Shown here: positions 33,781-43,667 of the stretch, one piece after another
Layout of the letters: each line of letters opens with the position of its first letter
How positions within the stretch are numbered: position 1 is the first letter of the stretch
Assembly (NCBI RefSeq): GCF_000760695.4
Contig: NZ_JHEG04000001.1
Span: 1,270,707 to 1,334,706, forward strand
Origin: Tolypothrix bouteillei VB521301
GTDB lineage: Bacteria; Cyanobacteriota; Cyanobacteriia; Cyanobacteriales; Nostocaceae
Reading direction: 5' to 3'
DNA: 64,000 bases
Position numbers and translations under genes: made by a program
Notes under the pieces: generated by a model
Databases searched by the model: none
What the model saw: only the letters and a program-made list of their open reading frames with translations
What the model was told of the DNA's origin: nothing

Positions 33781-36700
33781 TTATTTTGAGGTGGAGTCGC
33801 AAAGGTGACGATCGCTTTCCTCTAGTGCTACGTTAGTTTTAAAATAATCTCTTGCAAACTTGCAACCGTAATGGACTGCATCTAGGTTGAGAATTTTCTG
33901 TAAATTCCAAAGAATAAGTGTATTGTCATCGCCTCCTGAAGCTAGCAAAGTTCCATCGCGACTGATAGCAAGCCGTCGAATGGCAGCAGTATGTCCTCTC
34001 AGGGTTGTGAGTTCTGTGCCATCAAGCTTCCAAAGTTTAACAGTGGCGTCTACGCTTCCGGAAGCAACAATTTGTCCGTCGGGACTAAAAGCTACTCCCC
34101 ACACAGCACCTGTGTGTCCTTTCAAGGTTCTTAGCAACTTGCCTCTTTGGGTTTCCCCAGTCGCTGGTTCACCGTCCAGCGTCCACAACTTCACAGTATT
34201 GTCGCCACTTCCAGATGCTACCATTTTACTGTCAAGGCTAAAGGCAACTCTCCATACCGATACCGTGTGACCTTTGAGAGTGGTGAGCAAGCTGCCTTCC
34301 AGAGTCCACAACTTTACAGTCTTATCAGCACTCACGGAGGCAACTATCTGACTGTCTGGACTAAATACAACATCCCAAACTTCCGCCTGATGTCCTCGAA
34401 TATCAATGGGAACAGGACGATTCCTTGGCCATATCTGAACGAGATTGTGAACATTTGCTGTTGCAATTGTTTGACTGTTAGGGCTTAAGACTGCTGCTAA
34501 GAGCCGACTGTTAGGATCTTTGTAAATTTTGACTAAACGACCGTCTGATTGCCAAAGTTTGATGACCTCATCAGTAGTAGCAGCAATAAACTGGTTATCA
34601 TCAGCAAATGATACCTGAAATACGGTACTCTCATCCTCAGTCAAAGTTTTGAGCAATGTACCTTCGCGACTCCAAAATTTAGCGGTTTTTTCGTGGCTAG
34701 CTGTAGCAATTGTCGAACTATCGGCAGAAATGGCTATTGACCAAATTCCCGAATTATGAGCGGTGATGGTCTTCTGAAATGGATTCTCATTTTGCCAAAG
34801 TCTAACAACGCTTTCCCCTCCAGCTGATGCGATAAAACTACTGTCGGGGCTAAATTTCACTCCCCAAACTGAGGCACTATGTCCTTTGTAAGTCTTTAGC
34901 TCGGTACCATCAATGTTCCAAACTTTAATTGTTTTGTCAAGACTGGCAGAGGCAATCTTCTGACCATCGGGACTAAAGGCGACGCCCCAAACACCTGCAC
35001 TGTGACCTTGAATAGTTCTAGAAAGGCGATACTTGCCATTTGTGCCGTCTTGCTGCCAGAGTTTGACAGTCCGATCGTCACTTGACGAAGCAATAGTATT
35101 ACCCTGCGGGCTAAAAGCTAATCCTGTAACAAAACCTTTATGACCTCCAAGTGTTTGTACCAGCTTTGCTGTTTGCCAGTCTCTAGTATCTCGCTTCCAG
35201 ATTTTTATGGTTTGGTCTGCACTTGTCGCTGCGATCGTTCGACCATCAGGACTGAAACTGACTCCTGTAAAACCCATAGTATCATTTTGAAACATTTTCA
35301 CCAGGCTGCCATCAAGCTTCCAAATTTTGACTGTTTTGTCATAACTACCAGAGGCAATGAATTTTCCATCTGGGCTAAATTGTACTCCCCATACCCCTCC
35401 AGTGTGACCTTTGATAGTTGACATGACGTGCCAGGTGTTTTTGTTGTCTTTTTCCCAGAGTTTGATGCTGCGATCGTCTCCTCCAGTAACAAGCATCTGA
35501 GAGTCAAAGCTGAAATCCACTGTTCTCACTCCTGCTGTGTGACCTTTGAGAGTCGCCACTTCCATTCCATCAACTTGCCAAAGCTTAACTGTATTGTCCA
35601 TACTTACTGAGGCAATGAGAGATTTATCGGGACTGACATCTACTGCCATAACAGCTGCTGTATGGCTTGACAAACGATTATATTCATCGCTCATGTAAAT
35701 GGCTTGGCGTAGTATATTTTCCGCTCGTTGCTGGATATTTGTGTTTTTCATCCCGAGCTTTTGTAGTTTTTTTCTAGCTTTAATTGCTTCTACAAGGGCA
35801 TCTAACTTACGATTTGAAGCAAACAGCCCTTCAGCAGAGGATATTAGAGCTTGAATTTCGCTGTTTCTTGCTTGATATTCACTACTGGTGGCTTGACGGT
35901 ATAAACTAAAGGCTCCTGCCCCTAATACGCTAGAGATCGCTAACCCGATACACACTGCAATCAACAGAAATCTTTGCAGTTTAGCCACTTTGTTTTGTTG
36001 CTCGAGTTGTGCTTCTACTGCTTTTGCCCTGGCTGCTTCTAGTGCCATTTGCACCTCTTGGGCTTCACATTCTTGACTGGCAGCTAAAAATTGATAATCG
36101 AGGTCGCTCAAACTTTTACCTTGCGCCCACTGTTGAGCATCCTTTAATGCCTGTCCTCGAAGTAAACGCGATTTATCTTGATAGCTTGACTTAACCCAAG
36201 CATTGAATGTCTGTGAGTAAGGGCGGAGATTATCTAATTGCCTGATAACCCAATCAGCATTAAAAACATTGCGGTAGATAAAATTTTTGATGCGGAGATA
36301 GCCATTACGCTTCTCAACTAAACCAGAAAGCAACAGTTCTGTTTGTTCTTGACTGTCATCAGTTGGTACGAGAAGATAAGGAGCAGAGGAAAGTGTATCG
36401 TTATAACTGGTGATTTCTTGACTTCTCCATGTTTCCAGTGTGACGTCATAAGGCTCTTCTGCTTGCAAGATGCGCTGATAAAGCCCTAGTAAACGTCCTG
36501 CTTTTCGTTCGTCGAACAGCAGACGATCGCGAATTGTACGCAAGTGTTCTGGTTCATCTTGTGATTCCCAATTTTGGATGATGCGCGATCGCACGAGTTG
36601 CTCTACCCAAAACTTCTCAGTTCCTACAGGTAAGGCGACTGTTCCCGTGGCAGATTCTAAGGCAACCTGGCAAACTAACTGACAAAGTTTTTGGGTTAAA

Positions 36701-37425
36701 AACGGCTGTCCCTGAGTCCAGACTAGGATCTCTCGCAGCACTGTTTCGCTTTGGTTTACCACTTCTTCTAAACCTTTGAGTAAAGGTCTAGCTTCATGCA
36801 CTTGAAAGCCGTATAACTCAATAGCTGTACCAATGTTAAAAGGTGTTCGGCGTTTGTCAGAGATGAGATCCGAGGGACTGGCTACACCAAATAAGGCAAA
36901 TCCAAGACGGTCAAATTGCGAGTTATGAGATCGTTGGTTGTAGCAATGACGAATCCAAACAAAAAAGTCGTTGACAGAAAAATTTAAACTCAACAAGCTA
37001 TCAATTTCATCTATGAAGATGAAAATACGCTGATGTTGCACGTAACGGAGCAACACTTCTTCCACAAATTGATGCAATCTTTGTATGGGTGAAAGGTCTG
37101 TTTGCTGTTGCCACCACTCTTGGAAATCGATCTGCTGTGCTAAGTTCAAAGAGTGGAACAAGCTGAGAATAGTACCTTTATACCATTGCAACGGCGTGGT
37201 TTCATCGCTACCCAATCTAGATACATCTATGTAAACACAAGCACAGCCTTCTTGTTCCAGATGATAACTGACTCGCTGTAATAAAGATGACTTACCCATC
37301 TGGCGTGAGTTAAAGACATAACAAAAATCACCTGCTTTCAATGCTTTATACAGTATTCCGTCTGCTTCACGAACAACATAGGTCGGATCGTTACTTGGGA
37401 GACTGCCGCCAACCTGATATCGCAT
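33781..37425 (-). CDS. AAA-like ATPase (AAA_35) with transmembrane segment and 14 WD40 repeats
   Basis: 1214 residues. Residues 1-330: AAA-like domain of the cyanobacterial type ([21 protein letters not shown]-loop NSRQMGKSS at 39-47, Walker [13 protein letters not shown] at about 133). A helical middle follows, with a coiled coil at about 450-480 and a membrane segment at about 483-505 ([20 protein letters not shown]). From about 580 there are 14 WD40 units, most with GH...SPDG..IAS.S.D.TVKLW, enough for two seven-bladed propellers. The layout resembles STAND signalling ATPases, where the propeller senses a ligand and the ATPase switches state. No effector domain is visible, so the output is unknown. 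Confidence 0.9.
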   Translation of the reverse strand: MRYQVGGSLPSNDPTYVVREADGILYKALKAGDFCYVFNSRQMGKSSLLQRVSYHLEQEGCACVYIDVSRLGSDETTPLQWYKGTILSLFHSLNLAQQIDFQEWWQQQTDLSPIQRLHQFVEEVLLRYVQHQRIFIFIDEIDSLLSLNFSVNDFFVWIRHCYNQRSHNSQFDRLGFALFGVASPSDLISDKRRTPFNIGTAIELYGFQVHEARPLLKGLEEVVNQSETVLREILVWTQGQPFLTQKLCQLVCQVALESATGTVALPVGTEKFWVEQLVRSRIIQNWESQDEPEHLRTIRDRLLFDERKAGRLLGLYQRILQAEEPYDVTLETWRSQEITSYNDTLSSAPYLLVPTDDSQEQTELLLSGLVEKRNGYLRIKNFIYRNVFNADWVIRQLDNLRPYSQTFNAWVKSSYQDKSRLLRGQALKDAQQWAQGKSLSDLDYQFLAASQECEAQEVQMALEAARAKAVEAQLEQQNKVAKLQRFLLIAVCIGLAISSVLGAGAFSLYRQATSSEYQARNSEIQALISSAEGLFASNRKLDALVEAIKARKKLQKLGMKNTNIQQRAENILRQAIYMSDEYNRLSSHTAAVMAVDVSPDKSLIASVSMDNTVKLWQVDGMEVATLKGHTAGVRTVDFSFDSQMLVTGGDDRSIKLWEKDNKNTWHVMSTIKGHTGGVWGVQFSPDGKFIASGSYDKTVKIWKLDGSLVKMFQNDTMGFTGVSFSPDGRTIAATSADQTIKIWKRDTRDWQTAKLVQTLGGHKGFVTGLAFSPQGNTIASSSDDRTVKLWQQDGTNGKYRLSRTIQGHSAGVWGVAFSPDGQKIASASLDKTIKVWNIDGTELKTYKGHSASVWGVKFSPDSSFIASAGGESVVRLWQNENPFQKTITAHNSGIWSIAISADSSTIATASHEKTAKFWSREGTLLKTLTEDESTVFQVSFADDNQFIAATTDEVIKLWQSDGRLVKIYKDPNSRLLAAVLSPNSQTIATANVHNLVQIWPRNRPVPIDIRGHQAEVWDVVFSPDSQIVASVSADKTVKLWTLEGSLLTTLKGHTVSVWRVAFSLDSKMVASGSGDNTVKLWTLDGEPATGETQRGKLLRTLKGHTGAVWGVAFSPDGQIVASGSVDATVKLWKLDGTELTTLRGHTAAIRRLAISRDGTLLASGGDDNTLILWNLQKILNLDAVHYGCKFARDYFKTNVALEESDRHLCDSTSK

Positions 37426-37529
37426 ATAAAAATGTGATTTAGAGAATGAGTCCTATAAAACATTAGCCTATTATACGTAAGCCAGTAGATTTATAGTAAT
37501 GTCATTTGTCATTGTTTTTTGTAAGTTTA

Positions 37530-37578
37530 CTTAACTGTCTTAACTGTCCTTGCATTTTCACTCTCAATATTGAGATAT
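37530..37578 (+). promoter_or_regulatory. Repeat-containing promoter of TerB-like gene 3
   Basis: Two TTAACTGTC repeats, then TTGCAT (37550-37555), 17 bases and AGATAT (37573-37578). Identical in layout to the promoters at 29449 and 32554, although the gene it serves is only a distant relative. Confidence 0.62.
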
Positions 37579-37723
37579 TTAAACCTATAGAACCAGTAGC
37601 AGCGTATCAGCGATTCTAGAAAGAATTCAGTAGGTGAATATTCCTTAGAAACCTAGCAAAGAATTCTTTCATTTATATATACCTGCTAGACAATCAATTA
37701 TCAAAATATCAAAGAGGTCATTA

Positions 37724-38215
37724 GTGAGCACCATTAAAGAAGTACTACCTGCTTCAGAATTTCTAAAAAAGAACTTAGGTATTTCCGAAATTCCTGTTGA
37801 AGCATACCTCAACTATGGATATGCATTACTTGCTATTGCTGGAGCTGATGGAGAAGTCTCAGAAGCTGAACTTAATTGGTTACTAAATCACCAGCGTATG
37901 GCTGGCGCTCCTGAAGATGCAATCGAGAAATACAAAACATTTGAATATAAAAAGGCTGACTTAGAAAATTTGCTTGCTAAGATTACAGTCGATGTTCCTA
38001 CTTGGTCAAAATCGAGGTCATTACTGTATCACGCAATTCAAATGGCTCGCGCCGATGAGAATTACTCAGTTGAAGAGCAAAAAGCTGTTAAGAAAGCAGC
38101 TAAGCTCTTGAAAGTCGAGGATGACATCGCGCTTGCTCTTCATAGATTGGTAGAGACAGAAGAAGCAGTCACTGCACTACGTAAAGCGCTACTACAGACT
38201 GAAGTTTTGGCTTAA
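37724..38215 (+). CDS. TerB-like protein (copy 3, divergent)
   Basis: 163 residues, starting at GTG 37724 behind AGAGGT. Helical throughout, with AIAGADGEVSEAELNWLL (about 46-63) and IQMARADENYSVEEQKAVKKA (about 105-125) in the places of the TerB acidic motifs. The second motif has ADEN in place of ADG. It lacks the SDIKKIG start and the SPY end of the other two copies. It shares their promoter module, so common control is likely. Confidence 0.75.
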   Translation: MSTIKEVLPASEFLKKNLGISEIPVEAYLNYGYALLAIAGADGEVSEAELNWLLNHQRMAGAPEDAIEKYKTFEYKKADLENLLAKITVDVPTWSKSRSLLYHAIQMARADENYSVEEQKAVKKAAKLLKVEDDIALALHRLVETEEAVTALRKALLQTEVLA

Positions 38216-38334
38216 TTGAGTAGATTCAAAATCTCCACCAGGGTGTGGAGTGTGGGAATCTACAAACAAATAGAGTGCAAGTTGCTATAAAGTTTGTCTA
38301 CACCTCACACCCCTAACACCCTAATTTTTATTAA

Positions 38335-39666
38335 ATGAAACAGGAATTCAATTTTTTTCAACATTGGTATCCTCTTTCGCCAGTCAAAGACTTAGATCCC
38401 AAGCAACCAACTTCAGTGACACTTTTGGGACTTCGTTTAGTCATCTGGAAACCCAAATCATCTGAAACTTTCCAAGTATTTTTAGATCGATGTCCTCACC
38501 GCCTTGCTCCCCTAAGTGAAGGGCGCATTGATGATCGAACGGGGAATTTAATGTGTAGCTATCACGGTTGGCAATTTGATAAACAAGGCATCTGTGCTCA
38601 TATTCCCCAAGCAGAAAGTCCTGCACTCGCAAGCAAGAATAAAGAAAATCTATGTGCTATGGCACTACCAGTTCGTCAGCAACAAGATTTACTCTGGGTT
38701 TGGCCAGATGCAAAATCAAGCGAACAAGCCGCTAGTACACCCTTACCTTTATCACCGCAAGTAGATGCTACTATTGGCTTTGTTTGGACTTCTTTTGTAC
38801 GAGATTTAGAGTACGACTGGCAAACTCTTGTGGAAAATGTGGCAGATCCGAGTCACGTTCCTTTTGCCCATCACGGCGTGCAAGGCGATCGCAATCGAGC
38901 AAAACCGATTCCGCTTGAAATTGTGCGATCGACACCCGATTTAATTGAAGCGACTACAAAAGGAAGTTCTCAAAGAACAATTACTTTTGAACCACCTTGT
39001 CGTTTGGAGTATGCGTTCAGTTTTGGTAATAATGGCAAACGCTTTGGGTTTGTCTCTTACTGTATACCTGTCTGTCCGGGTAAGTCTAGAATTATCATCC
39101 AATTTGCCCGAAACTTTGGCAAAACACTCTATCGTCTCAAACCTCGTTGGTGGGATCATATTAGCGAACGTCATTTGGTGATTGATGGAGATATGGTTCT
39201 TCTACAGCAGCAAGAGTACTTTCTCCAACAAAGGCAATCGACTGAAAGCTGGAAAACTGCATATCAGTTACCGACAAGTGCAGATCGTTTAATCATTGAG
39301 TTTAGGAATTGGTTCGATCGCTATTGTCACGGACAACTACCTTGGAGCGAAGTTGGAATCAGTGTTCCACAAACACGGAGTATAAACGCTCGTCGCCAAC
39401 AAATCCTCGATCGCTACACGCAACACACTCAACATTGTCGTAGCTGTCGAGAAGCACTTTTGGTTGTGCAACGCTTGCAAGCAGTGCTTTTAATCTACTT
39501 TGTGGTTAATGTTTGTGCTGTTGCTATCCTTCCCGATAAATGGCGATTATCTCTCGGTTTACCCTTAATTGCGATCGCACTACTAGGTTTGGGAGTTTTT
39601 GCTTGGCTGAAGTTCTGGCTTTATCCGAGATTTTACTTTGTAGATTACATCCATGCACGCAGATAG
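38335..39666 (+). CDS. Rieske [2Fe-2S] oxygenase, pheophorbide a oxygenase-like
   Basis: 443 residues. The Rieske cluster ligands are C53-x-H55 (RCPHR) and C74-x2-H77 (CSYHGW). The mononuclear iron site is ENVADPSHVPFAHHG (about 178-192), the D/E-x3-D-x2-H-x4-H form. A CRSCREA motif (C-x2-C) near residue 364 and two membrane helices (about 377-397 and 405-430) complete the layout of the PaO/Tic55/PTC52/ACD1 group. Family members oxidise chlorophyll breakdown products or similar ring compounds at membranes. The substrate cannot be told from sequence. It stands alone between unrelated genes. Confidence 0.9.
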   Translation: MKQEFNFFQHWYPLSPVKDLDPKQPTSVTLLGLRLVIWKPKSSETFQVFLDRCPHRLAPLSEGRIDDRTGNLMCSYHGWQFDKQGICAHIPQAESPALASKNKENLCAMALPVRQQQDLLWVWPDAKSSEQAASTPLPLSPQVDATIGFVWTSFVRDLEYDWQTLVENVADPSHVPFAHHGVQGDRNRAKPIPLEIVRSTPDLIEATTKGSSQRTITFEPPCRLEYAFSFGNNGKRFGFVSYCIPVCPGKSRIIIQFARNFGKTLYRLKPRWWDHISERHLVIDGDMVLLQQQEYFLQQRQSTESWKTAYQLPTSADRLIIEFRNWFDRYCHGQLPWSEVGISVPQTRSINARRQQILDRYTQHTQHCRSCREALLVVQRLQAVLLIYFVVNVCAVAILPDKWRLSLGLPLIAIALLGLGVFAWLKFWLYPRFYFVDYIHARR

Positions 39667-39793
39667 ACAGTTTAGTCTGTTTTAAGCGGGCAAAATGCCC
39701 GCATCACAAAAGAAGCGTTATATCTAGCCGATATCTGAAAAATATTTTTTAGACTTTCAATTCTTAAAGGGAACGCAAATAATGAAATGATAG

Positions 39794-41209
39794 CTAATGC
39801 AATATAGATAGTTGTTTTTGAAAATAGGCACGATAGAGTTCGCAACGCGGAACCAGACGTTCGCCAACGTATGCAACCAATCCTAAACTATGAAGCTTAT
39901 AGGCTTCAATGGGGGAAAGAGCAATGCTTTGTTCTGCTTCAAGCAACTGAGTATATGCTCGTATTAGTGTGGGCTTTTCTTGCAGAACTACCCAATGTTG
40001 CCAGAGATGATGTTGGTAGACTCCTCCATTGGCAAGTGCTTCGGCGAGCAGATCGTCTAAAGCCATTCCTTGACAACATATATAATACAAAGCAATCCTC
40101 ACGAGTGCTGGATGCCCGCCTATCAGAGACATCAAATTCCTAGCTTCTTTTCCAGAATTCCAATTCAGCCCGTACCGTTGCGCTAGTTCCTGAACTTGTT
40201 GCTGCGTGAATTCTGGTAGGCGTAATGGTAGCCCAATATTGAACGGAGAACGATTGATATCCAGGGAAACATAAACTTCAGTAGAGTAAACCACAACAAG
40301 TCTTAATTTTTGCCAGTTCTTATCCCGGCGTGCTTCTTCATACCACGATCGCAACAAAGGAAAAAACTCTTGAGCAAGATGAGGGTGTTCAAACAAGCAG
40401 TCAACCTGTTCTAAGACAAGAACTATCGGATTTCTAGATTGCTCGAGCAAGTAGTTTCTTAGGTAGAAGCTACAACTCAACTTACTGCCTATTTCTTCAT
40501 CCCAGTGGGCATCTAAATTGGGCTCGATCCCTAAGTCTTTTGCCATTCGCCAACAAAAACAACGCAAAAACTGGTTGACACTTTTCAAGTTCAGTGAATC
40601 AATTTGCTGACAATCCAGCTTAACTGTATGATAATCTAGCTGTTGAGCAAAGTTTAACAACCGCAATACTAGAGAACTTTTCCCCATGCCTCTTGGCGAT
40701 CGAATGCGGATAACACAGCCCGGTTGAGATATTTCCTGATAAACTGTGTTCTCAATCAGTGGATTTTCTATGTAAAATGGAGAATCCAGGGGAACTGGAC
40801 CATCGGGATAGTGGCATATATCTTGATATCTGTCAAGAGTTTTGTTAAGGGAAGAATGAGCTTTTGCTTCGAGTAGACCTATCTCTTTTTCGTCCGCTTC
40901 CTGTGAAAGCGTTTCAGTCCCATCCTCCCCATCTAACTCGCTCACAATGCTGTAGTCCTCTTTGTGTAATTCTAAATTGAAGGCACTAAAGCAAAGTGTT
41001 AGAGTTCTCCGGTCCACACTTGTATTCAAAGACCATAATCGACTTAATGTTTTATTGGAAACTTTTACGCGATCGCTTAACTCATCTAAGGTAAAGCGCT
41101 CTCCATTGTTTTGTGCCATCTCAAGAGCCAAAATTGCAGCTTGCAACCGTTGTAACCCTGCATTGGTCAGCGAGACACCCCGTTTTCGTCTGATTTTGGA
41201 TTGAATCAT
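39794..41209 (-). CDS. HTH - AAA-like ATPase protein, possible regulator
   Basis: 471 residues. Residues about 15-60 contain a helix-turn-helix (FTLDELSDRVKVSNKTLSRL). An AAA-like domain (AAA_35 type) follows from about 140: P-loop SPRGMGKSSLVLRLL at about 168-182, Walker B IVLVLEQVDCLF at about 262, and HPALVRIALYYI in the lid region. The DNA-binding part plus ATPase suggests a switchable transcription regulator. Repeats like those of the TerB-type promoters lie just upstream of its own start (41221-41270), consistent with control of itself and of the three TerB-like genes. That last step is inference. Confidence 0.82.
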   Translation of the reverse strand: MIQSKIRRKRGVSLTNAGLQRLQAAILALEMAQNNGERFTLDELSDRVKVSNKTLSRLWSLNTSVDRRTLTLCFSAFNLELHKEDYSIVSELDGEDGTETLSQEADEKEIGLLEAKAHSSLNKTLDRYQDICHYPDGPVPLDSPFYIENPLIENTVYQEISQPGCVIRIRSPRGMGKSSLVLRLLNFAQQLDYHTVKLDCQQIDSLNLKSVNQFLRCFCWRMAKDLGIEPNLDAHWDEEIGSKLSCSFYLRNYLLEQSRNPIVLVLEQVDCLFEHPHLAQEFFPLLRSWYEEARRDKNWQKLRLVVVYSTEVYVSLDINRSPFNIGLPLRLPEFTQQQVQELAQRYGLNWNSGKEARNLMSLIGGHPALVRIALYYICCQGMALDDLLAEALANGGVYQHHLWQHWVVLQEKPTLIRAYTQLLEAEQSIALSPIEAYKLHSLGLVAYVGERLVPRCELYRAYFQKQLSILH

Positions 41210-41220
41210 GTTGTTAATAT

Positions 41221-41270
41221 ATTGTCTTACCCCTCCTATTTATCTTAATTGTCTTAACTGCCTTTGTTGT
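41221..41270 (-). promoter_or_regulatory. Operator-like repeats upstream of the HTH-AAA gene
   Basis: On the plus strand this reads ATTGTCTTAC, then CTTAATTGTCTTAACTGCC, the same kind of repeat as upstream of the TerB-like genes but in opposite orientation to the gene it precedes. An AGGAGGGG on the coding strand lies between the repeats, too far from the ATG (41209) to be an ideal ribosome-binding site. Confidence 0.45.
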
Positions 41271-41442
41271 AGCTTTTTCAAAGATAAAATTTAAAAAAAG
41301 CCTGAACTTTCTTCAAATAGGCTACTTTTTCGGTTTTCTGTAGGAAAAGTAGGAAAAGTCGTTACTGCTATATTCCTAAAATAAATCCAGAATATATTAT
41401 TAGATTATATTATTCAACTTTTTTGGATAAATTACCTTACCT

Positions 41443-41625
41443 GATGCTTTCAATGGGATGCTAAATGATGATAATCCTAATGTTTGTTCTGGAACAGCTT
41501 TAGCTCTGAGTAATCTTGGAGATTCAAGAGCAGTTGAACTGTTTAATCAATGTTTGGAGGATGAAAGCTCTATAGTTTGCAAAATGGTTCAAAAGGCTTT
41601 AAACAATCTTTCCTAGTTATATCGC
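41443..41625 (+). pseudogene. 3' fragment of the SMI1-HEAT gene
   Basis: 183 bases match 28942-29124, the end of the SMI1-HEAT gene, including the last two HEAT units, the stop and 9 bases after it (TTATATCGC). The frame is still open (MLNDDNPNV, then ALNNLS and stop; ATG 41458 to TAG 41616), but several conserved Arg codons have become Cys through C-to-T changes. The rest of the gene is absent. It lies 12 kb from the parent. The remainder of 41271-41760 has no gene. Confidence 0.85.
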
Positions 41626-41760
41626 TGTAGCGTTTCTTTATTGAACTGGAGTGCAATGATAAATAATCACAAAGAACCTAAAAAAGATTGCGTTCATCTG
41701 CTACAGGCTGCGGTTCCTTAATTATTTGATGTATTTCACCTAATTGAAATCCGCTACCAA

Positions 41761-42939
41761 TTAACGCTTTAGTCTTTCTTTTTTTAAGGTTTCTAAAGAT
41801 TTACCTATAGACGTTGCTACATCTAAAAACTGTAAGGGTGAATTATTGATAATTTTGAGAGTACTGTCTAAGTTAGCGATCGCTCGCTCTAATTCAGGGG
41901 TAGGAAGCAGGCTAGCTTTTTGCTGAAAGCTCTGAGCAATATTGCTCAAGATATGTGTAGTGTATATACGATTCCCTTGTTCTTGACCCTGCAATTCCTT
42001 CATCAGTAAAGCAAATGCGGTTTCAGTGTGCGAACCAATATCGACTATCAAAGCAGAAGCTGCATGAATGCGAACAATTGCATTTTTATCTTGCAATGCG
42101 TTCATAACGACGGGTAGAATTTCAGAATTGTCTCGCCCAACGACCCCTAAAGCAGAGACAGCAATGGCTCGAACAGATGAATTGTTGTCTTTTTGAGAAA
42201 CTTCAATAAGTGTTGGTATCGCTTGGGCTGCGTCTTTACCTATTTTGCTGAAAGCAATGGCAGTATTCCGACGAACTTCGTCATCCTTATCATATAATAC
42301 CGATATTAAAGCAGGAACAGCTAGGTTATGTTCTTCGCCAATTTCACCTAAAGTAAAAGCCGCCGTTGCACGAACTTCTGCATTCCGGTCTCGCAAAGCT
42401 GCAATAATTTTTGGTACAGCAACTTTGGCTTCTACTCCAATCTTCCCAAGAGCTATGACAGCAGCAGAACGAACGGATGTTTCTTTGTCGTGTAACGCCT
42501 GAATGAGAGCCGGGAAAGCTGCTTTGGCTTCTTTTCCAATACTGCTTAAAGCGAAAGCTGCGCCAAAGCGAACATCTTGCTCTGGATCTTGTAAAGCGAC
42601 AATCAGCACGGGGACTGCTTCGGCAGCAACCTCACCCATTAATGATAAGGCGCTCGTAGCACTCTTACGAACTTCCACATCTTGATTTTGCAATGCTGTC
42701 ATCAAAGCGGGAACAGCTGGCTTACCAATAGAAACCAAATATTTTACAGCCTCCGGTTGCTGCGGACCTCTCTTAAGCTGCTGAATGTAAAAGTTAATTT
42801 GCTGCTGTGCGGGCTGCTGCGCTAGCGTTGTATCTGCTATCAATAATGGTGATAAAAAGCACAGAAAGATGGCTCCGATCTGAACGAGCTGCTTCTTTGG
42901 TTGTAGTAATGTCGGTCTACTGAAATATGCAAGTTTCAA
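41761..42939 (-). CDS. Exported HEAT-repeat protein
   Basis: 392 residues. An N-terminal signal sequence (LVQIGAIFLCFLSPLLIADTTLAQQ, about 18-42) with a likely cut after ALAQ-type TLAQ suggests export to the periplasm. HEAT/PBS-lyase repeats of 36-42 residues follow (AVPALMTALQNQDVEVRKSA, AFPALIQALHDKETSVRSAA and similar, about seven or eight units), then a non-repeat helical end. HEAT arrays bind other proteins; the partner is not known. It stands alone, without operon neighbours. Confidence 0.85.
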   Translation of the reverse strand: MKLAYFSRPTLLQPKKQLVQIGAIFLCFLSPLLIADTTLAQQPAQQQINFYIQQLKRGPQQPEAVKYLVSIGKPAVPALMTALQNQDVEVRKSATSALSLMGEVAAEAVPVLIVALQDPEQDVRFGAAFALSSIGKEAKAAFPALIQALHDKETSVRSAAVIALGKIGVEAKVAVPKIIAALRDRNAEVRATAAFTLGEIGEEHNLAVPALISVLYDKDDEVRRNTAIAFSKIGKDAAQAIPTLIEVSQKDNNSSVRAIAVSALGVVGRDNSEILPVVMNALQDKNAIVRIHAASALIVDIGSHTETAFALLMKELQGQEQGNRIYTTHILSNIAQSFQQKASLLPTPELERAIANLDSTLKIINNSPLQFLDVATSIGKSLETLKKERLKR

Positions 42940-43617
42940 GAGATGTTCGTGGGTATCCTAATCTTATAAGAATAGTATAAATTAAATTTTTAAATAAAAA
43001 TTCTTAGTATAATTACGTAGCTTTTTGCGTTTGGACGTGGTTAAAAATTCAGGCGCATTCTTATAGTCAACACACGTATTTAGTCCTCGCAAGAACTGAC
43101 GCATTTCTTTCGATAAATGATAAAGCTAGCTCTTGATTGTTAACTTTAGTAAAGTTTTTAAAAGATAGTCGGGGGACAATGCCCACCACTAAGACTTTTG
43201 ATGGGCATTGCTTACCCTACTAGCATTGCAAAAATCACATAAGAGTCCCATAGTATATTCAGGCAGCATATAAAAATTAGCCTCGGTGCAAAGCGTTTCT
43301 GCCAAAAGATAGATAACTTATGGCTGCCATAGAGAAAAATCAATAACAATAATAAGAAATTTTACAATTATAAGATTTTCTTAGAGTAAGCATCTATTAA
43401 TTGTGTAGTTCACTAATTTACTTTTGATGACAATAGAAGATAATCTATTAAGAAGATTAAACAACACTTAAATTTTCAATGCATATTTGCATTTTCGGGA
43501 AAACACTCTCCTTACCACAAGGTGACCGATTTTGATTTCCTCTTTTTTAGAGTCCTTTGATGCTTGGGGGTCTATTCAAGTAAGTCATCTTTGGTGGAGG
43601 AGAGAAAAAGTAACAGT
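42940..43617. other. Long intergenic region between exported HEAT gene and ndhF3
   Basis: About 680 bases, AT-rich, with no convincing gene. It holds one clear hairpin, CAATGCCCA (43177-43185) pairing with TGGGCATTG (43202-43210), a form often seen as a dispersed repeat in cyanobacteria. TCAATG at 43477-43482 resembles half of the CcmR/NdhR site (TCAATG-N10-ATCAAT), but the second half is missing. Confidence 0.6.
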
Positions 43618-43632
43618 TGTTATGTGATAACA
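43618..43632. promoter_or_regulatory. Perfect palindrome upstream of ndhF3, possible LysR-type operator
   Basis: TGTTATGTGATAACA is a perfect 6-3-6 inverted repeat, 36 bases before the ndhF3 ATG. CO2-uptake operons of this type are controlled by LysR regulators (CcmR/NdhR, CmpR), which bind partly symmetric T/A-rich sites. The match to a defined consensus is not exact. Confidence 0.4.
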
Positions 43633-43667
43633 GCGTTCTATTGTGCTGCAAATTTAAAGGAGATTGA

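Noticed and set aside
43477..43498. CcmR/NdhR binding site upstream of ndhF3
   Set aside because: TCAATG is present, but ATCAAT is missing at the required 10-base spacing.
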